Origin: Erodium maritimum
Lineage: Eukaryota; Streptophyta; Magnoliopsida; Geraniales; Geraniaceae
Assembly: GCA_963921825.1 (NCBI GenBank)
Contig: OY997588.1
Coordinates: 13,034,001-13,098,000 of the forward strand
DNA length: 64,000 bases
Direction of reading: 5' to 3'
Position numbers and translations under genes: made by a program. The notes beneath the pieces were generated by a model, which saw only the letters and a list, made by a program, of their open reading frames with translations, was not told the DNA's origin and made no database searches. Position 1 is the stretch's first letter, and each line of letters begins with the position of its first letter. Of this stretch, positions 42,527 through 53,272 are shown one piece after another.

Positions 42527-43125
42527 CAAGGTTGTAAAAATTGTTAGGCGTTAATCGTCGAAAAAAGGTCTTAGACGTTGGGCGGGGATTAATCAGATTA
42601 TTATTTTTATTATATATTATCAAATTTATATTATATTATATAAAAAATATTAATAATATCAAACATTAAATATATTTAAAAAACATAAACATTCTATTAA
42701 ACTAAATATATCATACAATTCTTAAAAGAAAATTAATAAATATGATTCTATCAACTCAATTAACACAGACTTGTACACTTTATATGTTTAGAAAATAACA
42801 AATAAAAAAGATTAATAACATGAATCAAACTCAGGATGTAACACTTGAACAAAATGTCATTTACCAACTAAATTAGCCTAATTTTAAGGTCTCACTTAGT
42901 TTGAAAAAGATTGGAAACTTCTTTTAATTACGAATCTGACCCGACCCCTAATCGACCCGGTCAATTAATCGGTCAGGCGGCGATTAATCGGCCGGCTCGG
43001 TGATTAATCGGTCATATTCTCTCCAAACGGCAGAGAAAGCCATGAGAGGATAAATCGGTCGACATAGCCCATTTCAGCGCCTAGGCGGGGCCTAGACTTC
43101 TTTAAGCGGGATTTTTACATCACTG
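42527..43125. mobile_element. hAT-like MITE, 599 bp, TSD CTATGAAT
   Basis: A perfect 8-bp duplication CTATGAAT flanks the unit (42519-42526, 43126-43133). The left end CAAGGTTGTAAAAAT and the right end in reverse complement CAGTGATGTAAAAAT match at 12 of 15 positions. An 8-bp duplication with CA(G)-type ends points to hAT. The interior is AT-rich with TTAATCGGTC and GGCGGGGCCTAG blocks and no transposase. It lies about 0.6 kb upstream of the ANP32-like gene. Confidence 0.8.
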
Positions 43126-43133
43126 CTATGAAT

Positions 43134-43655
43134 TGAACGTTTGAAGATAAACAATCCCTGAAATGGTCTTTGTAATTGCACTTGTAAAATGAAATTGCAA
43201 ACAATCTTCCCCTTCTTCTGTTTTGAGTTTTCCATGTCAACCCTATGTATGCTTATGAGTGAACAAAAAACCTGCCAACACAGATCAATGCAAAATAGGA
43301 AATTATAAAATCGATAATTATTTGAAATCCAATCTTGTTTGACTTTTAGACTCCCTTGTTTGTATTCTTCTTCTTTCTTGAAAGATGTTTAATCTAAATT
43401 TGCATTCGCTGATAAAAAAAAAATCTTGTTTGACTTTGTATGTTTCTAATAGATAATTTTACAAAAATATATCGACTAAATTATATTGATCTTCGCATTT
43501 TCTCACATAATTACACCCAACATTCTAATGTTTTCACTTTACTCTAATTTAATAAGAAATAGAAAAAACACCCTTATTAGTTTATCGTAAACTACTAGTT
43601 GAGGGTAAGCGTCAATTTTAGTTTTCAACCATTCTCCTTACCACTAGCTCTTGTT
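43134..43655. other. intergenic AT-rich spacer
   Basis: No gene recognised. An A-run after TTCGCTGATA near 43410 resembles a LINE 3' tail but no element body is recognisable. Confidence 0.35.
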
Positions 43656-43665
43656 GTATCAATTT

Positions 43666-44738
43666 TTATTTTTGAAAAGAAAGATTCATTAATGAATAAC
43701 AAATCTTACAAACCGAACACAAACTAAATCGAACAAGCGGAAAAACAAGCGTTGCATCCACTGATCGTTCTCGGGAGCCCGAAGAACAACCAATGACAAG
43801 CAAGAGCTACTCGCGACCGCCCTCCGATGACAGGGCTTGGGGTCGAGGCAAGGTGGACGGCGCCGACGAGTGCAGATCTGATCCGCTAAATGCTGATGAA
43901 CGGGACTGGTCGGGTAAACACAATAAGCAGGAGCACAGATGAACGACATCAACTACAGTGTTTCGACGGAAGCTGGGTTTAGACCTGCCCGTATGGCCGG
44001 AGAAATAACGTGGCTAAGGAGCTCGGCCGGAGGTAGCCGAGTCGTCGTTGTAAGAGATCTCAAGGTCGACCGTCGTCTATGGTGGATGGAAGCGGAGCAC
44101 GGGCATGAAGTGTCACCAGATCTAGTCGGCCTAGCACCTTGTCCGACAGATCTGACTAGCAAGTTAGGGGATGAGCTTGGGGACGACGAGTCCATGGAGG
44201 AAAAGGGGAGCGGCGACGAGGCTATGCCGGAAACGGGACATAGAGGCATCGGACCAGAGCCAAAAAAATCCGGAGACCCTCCATCGTTGTCGGGGCAAGA
44301 GGCCGGGGTGGGGAGGGAGCGGAAAATCTATCCCCAAGACCTTTCCATGGCCACGGCCGGAAGAGGTCCACGTCGTCGGAGCAAGTTCAGATTTGGAGCA
44401 AGTTGGGGCTTGGGCAACGAACGGAAGTCCATGTCGTCGGATCTGAACACGGGAGACGGAGAACGAAAGCTAAGGAGACCGACCGGAGCTGCCGGAGAAG
44501 AGAAGCAGAGACCCCCGCCACGAACTCCGGTGCGCTGCTCTTGTGCCAAAGTTCAGAAGGTCTAGACGTTATTGTAAAAACGAGAAAGAGGATTAATAGA
44601 AGAGGATGACGAGGTGGGGGCCTCCAGCAATTATAGAAGCCACCAGCGGCATAAATAACATGGACACGCTGTTGTCTCAGTGAGAGAGAAGGGAGGCGCG
44701 CCTGAGTAGGGTTTTGATTCCATTTGGAAGGTCTTGCA
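43666..44738 (-). mobile_element. non-LTR-like insertion without coding capacity, 1.07 kb
   Basis: GTATCAATTT occurs at both borders (43656-43665, 44739-44748). The plus-strand start TTATTTTTGAAAAGAAAG and the following TTCATTAATG look like a reversed LINE tail, giving minus orientation. The interior is GC-rich and leader-like. A 208-codon frame on the opposite strand (43939-44565) is low in recognisable features and I do not call it a gene. The duplication is short, so the borders are probable and not certain. Confidence 0.5.
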
Positions 44739-44748
44739 GTATCAATTT

Positions 44749-45482
44749 AACCACTGGCTACACTCTCTTTTCTCATCACTTATTATTTTGTCTCTCTTCA
44801 AACTCCCTACCACCTTTTCCTACCACTTAAGGATGGGTTGAGCTTATTTGATCTGCATGTGAATCTCATTGGATACTTTGGAGGGTTAGGTAGCTTCTTG
44901 AGTTAAAGTTGTAATTTATATGCATTTGTTGGTGGGGGAGCTTTGCTTAATGTTTTTCTTTTAACATGAGATCTGGTGTTCGACGTACAAACGACTTCTC
45001 TTTCGAGCACAACCAGTTTCTTTCTTTTTTTGATAATATGATTTAGAGACTAAAAAATTAAGCTATTTGTTGCCTCATCATCTTGTAATAACCCAAATGC
45101 ACACAGAAGTGATATCTTATCTCATACAGAGAGATGAAAAGTAAGACTTTCATTAATAGTTATAGAATTGGCAATTGGATATTGAATTATAAAAAAATTC
45201 ATTGAATTGCTTTGGGGTTTACTCTTAAAGAATAAAAAAAAATGAACCAAAAAAGACAAGTATCAAAACATGAACATAATTTTCTTTCCAATAGCCATAA
45301 ATGTTCCTTAACAGGAACAAGACATTGATGAAATTAGAATATGATTTACAACTCTCTAGGCTGTTACAGAGTTCAATTCTTACCCACACGTAATTTAGCA
45401 GTTCAAATCAATGATTATAATGTTGTTGCAACCAATAATAATATATATTAATCGGACAGTACTAAGCTTTAAAACTCTTTGA
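44749..45482. other. intergenic AT-rich spacer
   Basis: I see no gene, transposon end or RNA here. Confidence 0.4.
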
Positions 45483-45491
45483 TCAAAACTA

Positions 45492-45982
45492 AGGATAATT
45501 CTGGTTCCTAACTTACTTGAACGTTTCGCTTTAACGTCCTAACCCAGACCAACGTTTCGTTACAGTTCCATACACGAAAGGTTGGAACTTTTACAAAACT
45601 TGATATGAACCGTTTAAATTAACGATTTCGTTGACATGTGAAGTGAAAAGTCGAAACTACCCCTCCATTCACGTTAACCTTTCAGCTCCCCATGCCCGTT
45701 CAACATGCAATTAGAACACTTAGTATACATATCCAACAATTTTTCAACACTGAATTTCAAAATAATGCATTATTTTGGGAAAGATGAGCTGAAAGGTTAA
45801 CATGAATGGAGTTGTAGTTTCGACTTTTCACTTCCCATGTTAACGAAATCGTTAATTTAAATGGTTCATATCAGGTTTTGTAAAAGTTCCAACCTTTCGT
45901 GTATGGAACTGTAACGAAACGTTGGTCTGGGTTAGGACGTTAAAACGAAACGTTCAAGTAAGTTTAGAACCAGAGTTATCCC
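45492..45982. mobile_element. Mutator-like palindromic MITE, 491 bp, TSD TCAAAACTA
   Basis: Two arms of roughly 200 bp are near-perfect inverted copies (for example GGTTGGAACTTTTACAAAAC and its reverse complement), around a short loop near 45690-45770. A perfect 9-bp duplication TCAAAACTA flanks it (45483-45491, 45983-45991). Long inverted repeats with a 9-bp duplication are typical of Mutator-like elements. It could form a long hairpin RNA if transcribed. Confidence 0.85.
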
Positions 45983-46248
45983 TCAAAACTATTTAGTTTT
46001 AAAACATTGCTACATCCTTTTAACTATGACAAGTTACATCAAGGGCTTGATCCCTCTCAAAATGCACACTGCTAATATCTGAATCGACTCAACAAGTGTA
46101 GCAGATTTCAAACTTATATGACTCTTTGGAATATAAGTTGCACACACTCGGATATCAAATTCAGGTGACCGAAAAAGACCCTTAAGCTTTCTGATCCTGT
46201 AGTAGCTAGTAAGCATATACATGACCTTTCTTCTTCTTTTATGAATTC

Positions 46249-46722
46249 TGTCAGGAGCTCGTAGATTAGACCAGGAATAAGCAGATCAGCGCGACGTCGT
46301 TCTTGGTAAGTGGAGGAAACCGAGCCACGTAGCCATACACGTGGCAAGCGAAGACGAAGAGTCGAGGAAGCAACTCGGAGCTTCTAGAAGCCGAGCAACT
46401 CAAGAGTCCCGAGCCAGAGCGCACAGGCCCAATAGGCCGTTAGAGCCCAATCGAACTTGTTACGCTTCCAGTCCAAGTAGTTAGGGTCGTAACCGAAAAC
46501 GGTTACGTGTGTGTCGAGTCAGCAGCGTTGACAAGGAGTCAACGTTGACGTGGAGGTGACGAGGCCGAGCCTATATAAGGCAAGGTCGTCGTCTTCCTCG
46601 GTCTTTTTCATCACTTCTGTAAACCAGAGAGAGAGAGCATTGTAGAGTGAAGCAGAGCACAAACCCTGCTTGTACTTTCATTTTCGATCAATAAAGCTTC
46701 GACGAGTTTCCCAGGCCTGACA
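46249..46722 (+). repeat. 5' LTR of the gypsy element
   Basis: The LTR begins TGTCAGGAGC and ends GGCCTGACA, 474 bp. It contains a CCTATATAAGG promoter box near 46570 and an AATAAAG polyadenylation-type signal near 46690. Confidence 0.95.
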
Positions 46723-46725
46723 AAT

Positions 46726-46737
46726 TGGTATCAGAGC
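46726..46737 (+). other. primer-binding site (initiator-Met tRNA)
   Basis: TGGTATCAGAGC lies three bases after the 5' LTR. It is complementary to the 3' end of plant initiator methionine tRNA and marks where minus-strand DNA synthesis starts. Confidence 0.9.
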
Positions 46738-46752
46738 CCCGTTCCCGCGAAG

Positions 46753-49700
46753 ATGACTCGAGCTTCCGACCTCCACGACGTAGCACGCCGCACGGCAGAG
46801 GCGAGTCTTCTACCGGTGCAAGGCCTGACCGAAGAGGTGCAGACTATCCGACCAAGCGTTGAAGCCATGGCAGGACGAACTGAAGGCCAGTTCAATGAGA
46901 TCCTGACCATCCTCCAGAACCTGGCCGGACGAGTCGAGACCATCGAGAGGAGGAGCGTACCACGAGCTCACGAGAACCACGGCACACCATCGGAACTTCG
47001 GCGATCGGCATCGCGCCAAGGCTCCAGATGCCATGGCAGTTCTCGACGAGGTCGCGGCAACGCCAGAGGGGAAAGAATCGGCGACCGTGGCCAAACCGGT
47101 CGCCGGCAAGAAGAAGGAGAAGGCGGAGATACCGACATGGAGGAAGAGAGGACGAGGAGAACTAACCTCAGGCGAGATCACCAAAACCTCGGAACTCGGC
47201 GCCAGCAACACGAGGCAGAGTCCGACGGCGAGGGACGCCACTACGATGCACGTGCGCCGGAGGCCAGGAGAGATCCGGCATCCTTTCCTTTCCGGACGCC
47301 TCAGATTCAGTTCCCGACCTTCAACGGCGAAGAAGTACAGTCGTGGCTCCGGAAGTGTACCAACTACTTCTTTCTCTGCTCGGTACCGCTGGAGCTCCGA
47401 GTTCGGTTGGCCGCCATTCACTTCACCGGCCGAGCCGAAGTGTGGTTCCAAGAATATTAGAGAGGCAGAGGCGAGTTCGGATGGGAGCAGTTAGCTCAAG
47501 CCTTGATATGGAAATTTGACGAAGGACGGAACTCCGAGGTCATCTCAAACTTCAAACACCTCCGGCAAGAAGGTTCCGTCCAGGAGTACGAAGGGAGGTT
47601 CGAAGCCATGTGCGGACTGATGGTGACCAAGGACCCCAACTTCACTGAGGAGTTCTTCGTCGCCAACTTCATTAGTGGCCTCTGACCTCAACTGCGGACC
47701 GGAGTGTTGATCATGGAGCCGGATTCGCTGGGGCGAGCTATGTTCTTAGCCAGAATGGAGGAGACACGCATGCAGCAGAGGTGGGCACCCCAGACGGCCC
47801 GAGCGAATGAGGCCAGTACGTCCCAGGCCAGGCCACGAGCGGTACCCAGCGCCGGGCCAAGCCACTGGACTGGTGAGGCCGGCCGCGCTCCGCCAGCCCA
47901 GCCAAGAGCCCCGGAGATTAATAACGTCCGAGTACCGCCGGTCAGGAACATCGACTCCAACTACGCCAGTGAACGGCGACGGCTGGGCCTGTGCTACAAC
48001 TGCCCGGCGAGGTACTCCCGATCTCATGATTGTCCGAACAAGAGACAGATGTTCCGGCTGGTGAGGATCGAGGAGGGAGGTGGAGAAGAAGGAACGTCAG
48101 AAGAAGCAGTAGAGGTGGCCTGGGATGAAACGGAGGAAGGGCCATTTGGGGAAGACGACATGGACTGGTCCGGTCCACGTTTCGAGTTCTTGAAGTCCGC
48201 CAGCTCTAAGCCATCGCTGTCACTCCGAGTAGAAGCCCGTGTGGGGCCGAAGAAGGTGTCAGTCCTCCTTGACACCGGAGCAACGACCTATTTCCTGGAT
48301 GATAAGGTCGCCAAGACACTCGGAGTCATTGTCTCGCCCACGCCTGAGACGTTCATTAAGCTCGGCGACGGCAACCAGTTTGTCTGCTCTAGCCAAGGGC
48401 GGCTGGTCTGGACCTTCGGTCCTCGGGTCTTCGAGTGGGTCGTCCTGATCATGCCGCTTGGGGATGGCGAGCTCGTGCTAGGCACAGATTGGATGCGGTC
48501 CGTGAACCCCCTCACCTTTGACTTTGTCAAACGAACCATCAGCATCCGAGTCGACGGCCGGGAACAGCTATTAGAAGAGCAGCATCACAGCGGCCTGATC
48601 AAGATCATCACAGAAAAGACGTTGCGGAAAGAGATCAAAGGGGGAGGAGCCCTGTTTCTGGGCCAGTTCTGCAAAATAGAGAATCAGACAAACAAGAGTC
48701 AAGAACCCAAAGAAGAAGCAGATGTGGTGACTCGGTGCGTGGAGTCTTACCCAGAGGTTTTTCAAACGCCGACCGAGCTACCACCGCGCCGGGACCACGA
48801 CCACAAGATCCCATTGGTGCCTGGAGCGCGACCCCCGGCGGTGCGACTTATCGCTACAGCAGCGAGAAGAAGAACGTGATAGAGGCCATGGTCGATGAAA
48901 TGGTGAAGGCCGGAATTGTCAGAAAGAGTGTGAGCCCCTACTCCTTCCCAGTCCTCTTGGTGAAGAAGAAGAAGGACGTCACGTGGCGTTTCTGTGTTGA
49001 CTACCGTGCGCTAAACGAGATCACCGTCAAGGACTGCTTCCCAATTCCCATCATTGAAGAAATCCTTGACGAGCTCGCCGGAAGCCAGTGGTACTCCAAG
49101 ATAGACCTGAGAGCAGGGTATCATCAGATTAGAATGGATGAGGAAGACGAGCCGAAGACGGCGTTCCGAACCCACGACGGTCACTACCAGTTTTGGGTAA
49201 TGCCGTTTGGGCTCACCAACGCCCCCTCAAGTTTTCAGTCCTTGATGAACACGGTGTTTAAGGATTACCTGAGGCGATTCGTTGTCGTGTTCTTCGACGA
49301 CATCCTGGTCTACAGCCCGGATTTGAAAAGCCACATCGAGCACCTGCAGCTGGTTTTCGAGCGCCTCCGGGAGCAGAAGCTCTACGCCAAGAAGTCGAAA
49401 TGTTGCTTCGGGGTCCGGTCAGTGGAGTACCTGGGCCACCTCATTTCCGGCGACGGCGTGGCCACGGACCCAGAGAAGATACGCGCCGTCCGGGAGTGGC
49501 CTCAGCCCCGAACAGTGAAGGATGTGCGCGCCTTCCTCGGGCTCTCCGGGTATTACAGGCGCTTCGTGAAGGGGTATGGGGTAATGGCTCGAGCCATGAC
49601 GGATCTCCTGAAGAAAGGGAGACAGTTTAAGTGGTCAGACAAGGAAGAAGAGAGCTTCCAGCATATTAAAGAAGCATTAAGTACAGCACCAGTGTTAGCC

Positions 49701-51539
49701 TTACCGACATTTGAGAAGACGTTCGTGGTAGAGACGGACGCGTCGGACCACGGCGTGGGAGCGGTCCTGATGCAGGAAGGGCGACCTCTAGCCTTCCTCA
49801 GCCGCGCCCTTGGCCCTAGGAACGCCGCCCTGTCCACTTACGAGAAGGAGATGCTGGCGGTGCTCATGGCCGTCCAGCGGTGGCGACAGTACCTGCAGGA
49901 AAATGAATTCGTGATTAGAACCGACCAAAGAAGTTTGAAATATCTAGAAAAACAGAAATTGGTGACTCCCTCCCAGCACAAATGGTTGGCCAAAATGCTC
50001 GGGCTCCGGTATACCATCGAGTACAAGGCTGGCACCTTGAACCGAGTGGCGGACGCTCTGTCAAGAAGGAACCACCAGGAGCTCGGGCAAGTGACGGTGG
50101 TAGTGCCCTCGTGGCTGACCGAGGTAGAACAGAGCTACGAAGGGGATCAGGAAGCACAAGGTCAGAGGCTCGCAGTGGCACCAGAAAGCATGCCTGGATA
50201 TGAGTTGAAACAAGGCATCATCTCCGTTAACGGGCGGATCTACATCGACACTAATGGCCGGACCCGAGAACGAGTAGTGGAGGCCCTGCATGCGCCCGCC
50301 CTTGGGGGTCACTCGGGAGTGCGAGCAACTCTCAAGAGGGTCACAACCCATTTCTGGTGGCCCCACGTCGCCGGAGATGTCCAAAAGAAGGTGGAGGGCT
50401 GCGATACCTGTCAACGCTGCAAGGCGGAGACAGTCGCATACCCGGGACTCCTCCAACCGCTTCCGGTACCCAGTCGGCCGTGGTGTGACATTGGGCTGGA
50501 CTTCGTGGATGGGATACCCAAGTCCGGCGGCTGGGACTCGATCCCGGTAGTCGTCGACCGCTTCTCCAAGTACAGCCATTTCATAGGACTGCGCCACCCA
50601 TACACCGCCACACAGGTGGCCCAGGCCTTCCTCGACAACATTTACAAGTTGCATGGGGCGCCGGCGACCATGGTATCCGATCGAGATCGCATTTTCCTCA
50701 GCCAGTTTTGGCGAGAGCTATTTAGGCTCCTGGGGTCGAAGCTATGCCTGTCCACGGCGTACCACCCGCAGACCGATGGTCAGATGGAACGCGTGAACCA
50801 GTGCATGGAGAATTACCTCCGACTCGTTACCCACCAGCTGCCGGCGCACTGGTCACGGTGGCTCTCCTTGGCGGAGTACTGGTACAACACCTCGTACCAC
50901 ACCGCCCTCAAGACAACCCCTTTCGAGGCCCTTTATGGGTATCCGCCTCCGTCACCGGCGCAATCAGTGTTCTCCACGCCAGTCGCCGCCGTTGAAGAGT
51001 TTGCCAAGGACCGCCGCGTCGTCTGGGCGTTGCTCGGGGAAAATCTGACAGTGGCCAGGAACAGGGCCAAGACCCACGCCGACAAACACCGGACGGAGAG
51101 GGAGTTCAACGTCGGCGATTGGGTTTTCCTCCGTCTCCAGCCGTATCGTCAGAACACCGTGGCTCTCCGCCAGAATCTGAAGCTCGCCGCTAGGTTCTAC
51201 GGGCCTTTTGAAATCATAGCCAAGGTCGGAAAAGTGGCCTACACTCTCTGATTGCCGGCGGGATCCAAGATCCACCCGACCTTCCACGTATCACTGCTGA
51301 AGAAGAAGTTGGGCGAAGCTTGCGCCGTCACCCCGGAGCTGCCGGCGACCACAGAGACCGGTCAGCTCAAGGTGGAACCCCAGAGGATCATCGCCACACG
51401 ATCGATCTGACGCCACAACCAAGCCGTGGTGCAGAAGCAGGTTCGGTGGGCCGGCGCACTCGAAGAGGACGCGACCTGGGAGGATATCGGGCATCTCAGA
51501 GCCCGATTCCCCGGCCGGAGCTTTAACGACGAAGCTTGA
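46753..51539 (+). pseudogene. gag-pol polyprotein, inactivated
   Basis: From the ATG at 46753 the frame runs through gag (WFQEY, then FVANFISGL) and a CX2CX7HXC-type knuckle (47992 onward). It continues to the aspartic protease LLDTGAT (DTG at 48271-48279). A single missing base near 48850 shifts to the frame carrying RT (VFFDDIL, catalytic Asp pair at 49296-49301), RNase H (VETDASDHGVGAVL), integrase (zinc finger HSG...CDTCQRC, catalytic core VSDRDRIF and AYHPQTDGQMERVN) and a C-terminal chromodomain-like end (RWAGALEEDATWEDI). Stops lie at 47458 (TAG), 47683, 51249 and 51408 (TGA). All domains are otherwise well preserved. The natural end is TGA at 51537-51539. Confidence 0.9.
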
Positions 51540-51550
51540 GGACAAGCTTC

Positions 51551-51562
51551 GAGTGGAGGAGG
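51551..51562 (+). other. polypurine tract before the 3' LTR
   Basis: GAGTGGAGGAGG lies just upstream of the 3' LTR, where plus-strand DNA priming would occur. Confidence 0.6.
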
Positions 51563-51568
51563 TAGTAA

Positions 51569-52039
51569 TGTCAGGAGCTCGTAGATTAGATCAGGAATAA
51601 GCAGACCAGCGCGACGTCGTTCTGGGTAAGTGGAGGAAACCGAGCCACGTAGCCATACACGTGGCAAGCGAAGACGAAGAGTCGAGGAAGCAACTCGGAG
51701 CTTCTAGAAGCCGAGCAACTCAAGAGTCCCGAGCCAGAGCGCACATGCCCAATAGGCCGTTAGAGCCCAATCGAAGTTGTTACGCGTCCAGTCCAAGTAG
51801 TTAGGGTCGTAACCGAAAACGGTTACGTGTGTGTCGAGTCAGCAGCGTTGACAAGGAGTCAACGCTGACGTGGAGGTGACGAGGCCGAGCCTATATAAGG
51901 CAAGGTCGTCGTCTTCCTCGGTCTTTTTCATCACTTCTGTAAACCAGAGAGAGAGCATTGTAGAGTGAAGCAGAGCACAAACTCTGCTTGTACTTCCATT
52001 TTCGATCAATAAAGCTTCGACGATTTCCCAGGCCTGACA
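51569..52039 (+). repeat. 3' LTR of the gypsy element
   Basis: 471 bp, same ends and signals as the 5' LTR, differing by about ten substitutions and two small indels (for example one GA-repeat contraction). Confidence 0.95.
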
Positions 52040-52044
52040 AACTC

Positions 52045-53272
52045 TGATAGCAGATTGCTTCTCTTACAGACCCGAAAGCATGTTTTGGAGCTGGAAAAGA
52101 CTATGGAAGAGTACATTCTGATTAACCATAACAACACAAGGACCATAAACTACTTTTTCGGGAGATTGGGGAATCATTCATAAAGGATTCAGGTATGACC
52201 TCTACTGGTTTGGTGGAGATTAATAGGGATACTGAAGCTTTGTCAGAGCAGGGGAAAACTGAAAGGCATGAGGAAAAGGTATGAGTAGGGGTATTTTTGT
52301 CATTTACTAATAAAATGAGAAAATTTGTATGTCAAGTAGTTAAGTAAGAATATTTATAAGCCAAAATAGTTAAGTGAGAAAGCATTTAGGTCAATATATT
52401 TGTGTGAGATTATCCCTATTTTATATCTAAGGTATTCATTATAGTTCATTTTTTACAACAATAATTTCTATTTTGATTGTTTATACGTAACAAGCTAACA
52501 AACATACGCATTCAAGTAATTCTTGTCAAACTTTAAGTCAGCTTTGACTCTCTCTCGAGAAAGCTGATCAGTTGCCGCTTCCCCATGTGACTGATGACGC
52601 AATACCGAGATTGTTCCCCACGAGGCCGTCGTCTCAAACCATGCCCCCGGCAGCGACCTCCCAAACTCCCTTTCCTCCCACCCTATTCCATCACGACCCA
52701 CACCACCTCTGATCTTTAATCTGGCCGTGATTCCGCCATGCTATCGACACTCGGGAAACCGGTAGGACAGTTGCTACCAAACAATAATTTGGGACTGTGG
52801 ATGAAATGTTAGGTTCCTTGGTTAAGTGCTGTAACAAAATCCACACTATGGGGGGAAGGAACAAAACCGAAATATGAACGGAAATTTTGACACTATCAAC
52901 GTAACCAAAACTTGAACCATTGGTCCGGTTCCAAGGAAGAAAAGATTTTGGCACAAAAATAATGCCAACCTAATAGCAAATTGTGAGGAAAGTAGCTTTG
53001 CACTGATGATGTCTATTAAGTAGTCAAACATATTAATGCACATATCTGTGAAATGCCTCTCAAATTTACAATCAACAACCTTCAGTTCTTTTACTCAAAC
53101 CCTCGCATCTATAAAATTTCCTCAGAAGGTTTGATTATCACCCAAATGAACGCATGGTGATCACAAGAAAAATATGAAAAATGAGAACCTAATTGACAGA
53201 ACTGAGCATCATCTTGCACATCACTACCTCACACAAACTTTGGGCAGCCTTCCAACCTAAGCATTCTTCACA
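52045..53272. other. spacer between gypsy element and DUF1195 gene
   Basis: A coding-like scrap at about 52070-52290 (KHVLELEKTMEEY, STGLVEINRDTEALSEQGK) reads on the plus strand but has no gene structure; it may be a gene fragment. The rest shows nothing. The last part includes the 3'UTR of the DUF1195 gene. Confidence 0.35.

Larger units (their letters stand above)
46249..52039 (+). mobile_element. Ty3/gypsy chromovirus-type LTR retrotransposon, 5.8 kb
   Basis: The element has paired LTRs, a primer-binding site, gag, protease, RT, RNase H, integrase and a chromodomain-like tail in the Ty3/gypsy order. The flanks AATTC and AACTC agree at 4 of 5 bases as the target duplication. The LTRs differ by about ten substitutions and small indels counted by eye, so the insertion is fairly recent. 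The coding region has four in-frame stops and one frameshift, so this copy is non-autonomous now. It is far more GC-rich than the surrounding spacers. Confidence 0.93.

Noticed and set aside
43939..44565. 208-codon plus-strand frame
   Set aside because: It lies antisense within a retroposon-like insertion, shows no domain and has composition expected of GC-rich leader sequence.
46810..47451. 213-codon minus-strand frame opposite gag
   Set aside because: Same reason: the plus strand carries a recognisable gag region in GC-rich DNA.
50061..50654. 197-codon minus-strand frame inside gypsy pol
   Set aside because: It lies opposite well-preserved RNase H/integrase coding sequence and has no domain; it is a GC-rich shadow.
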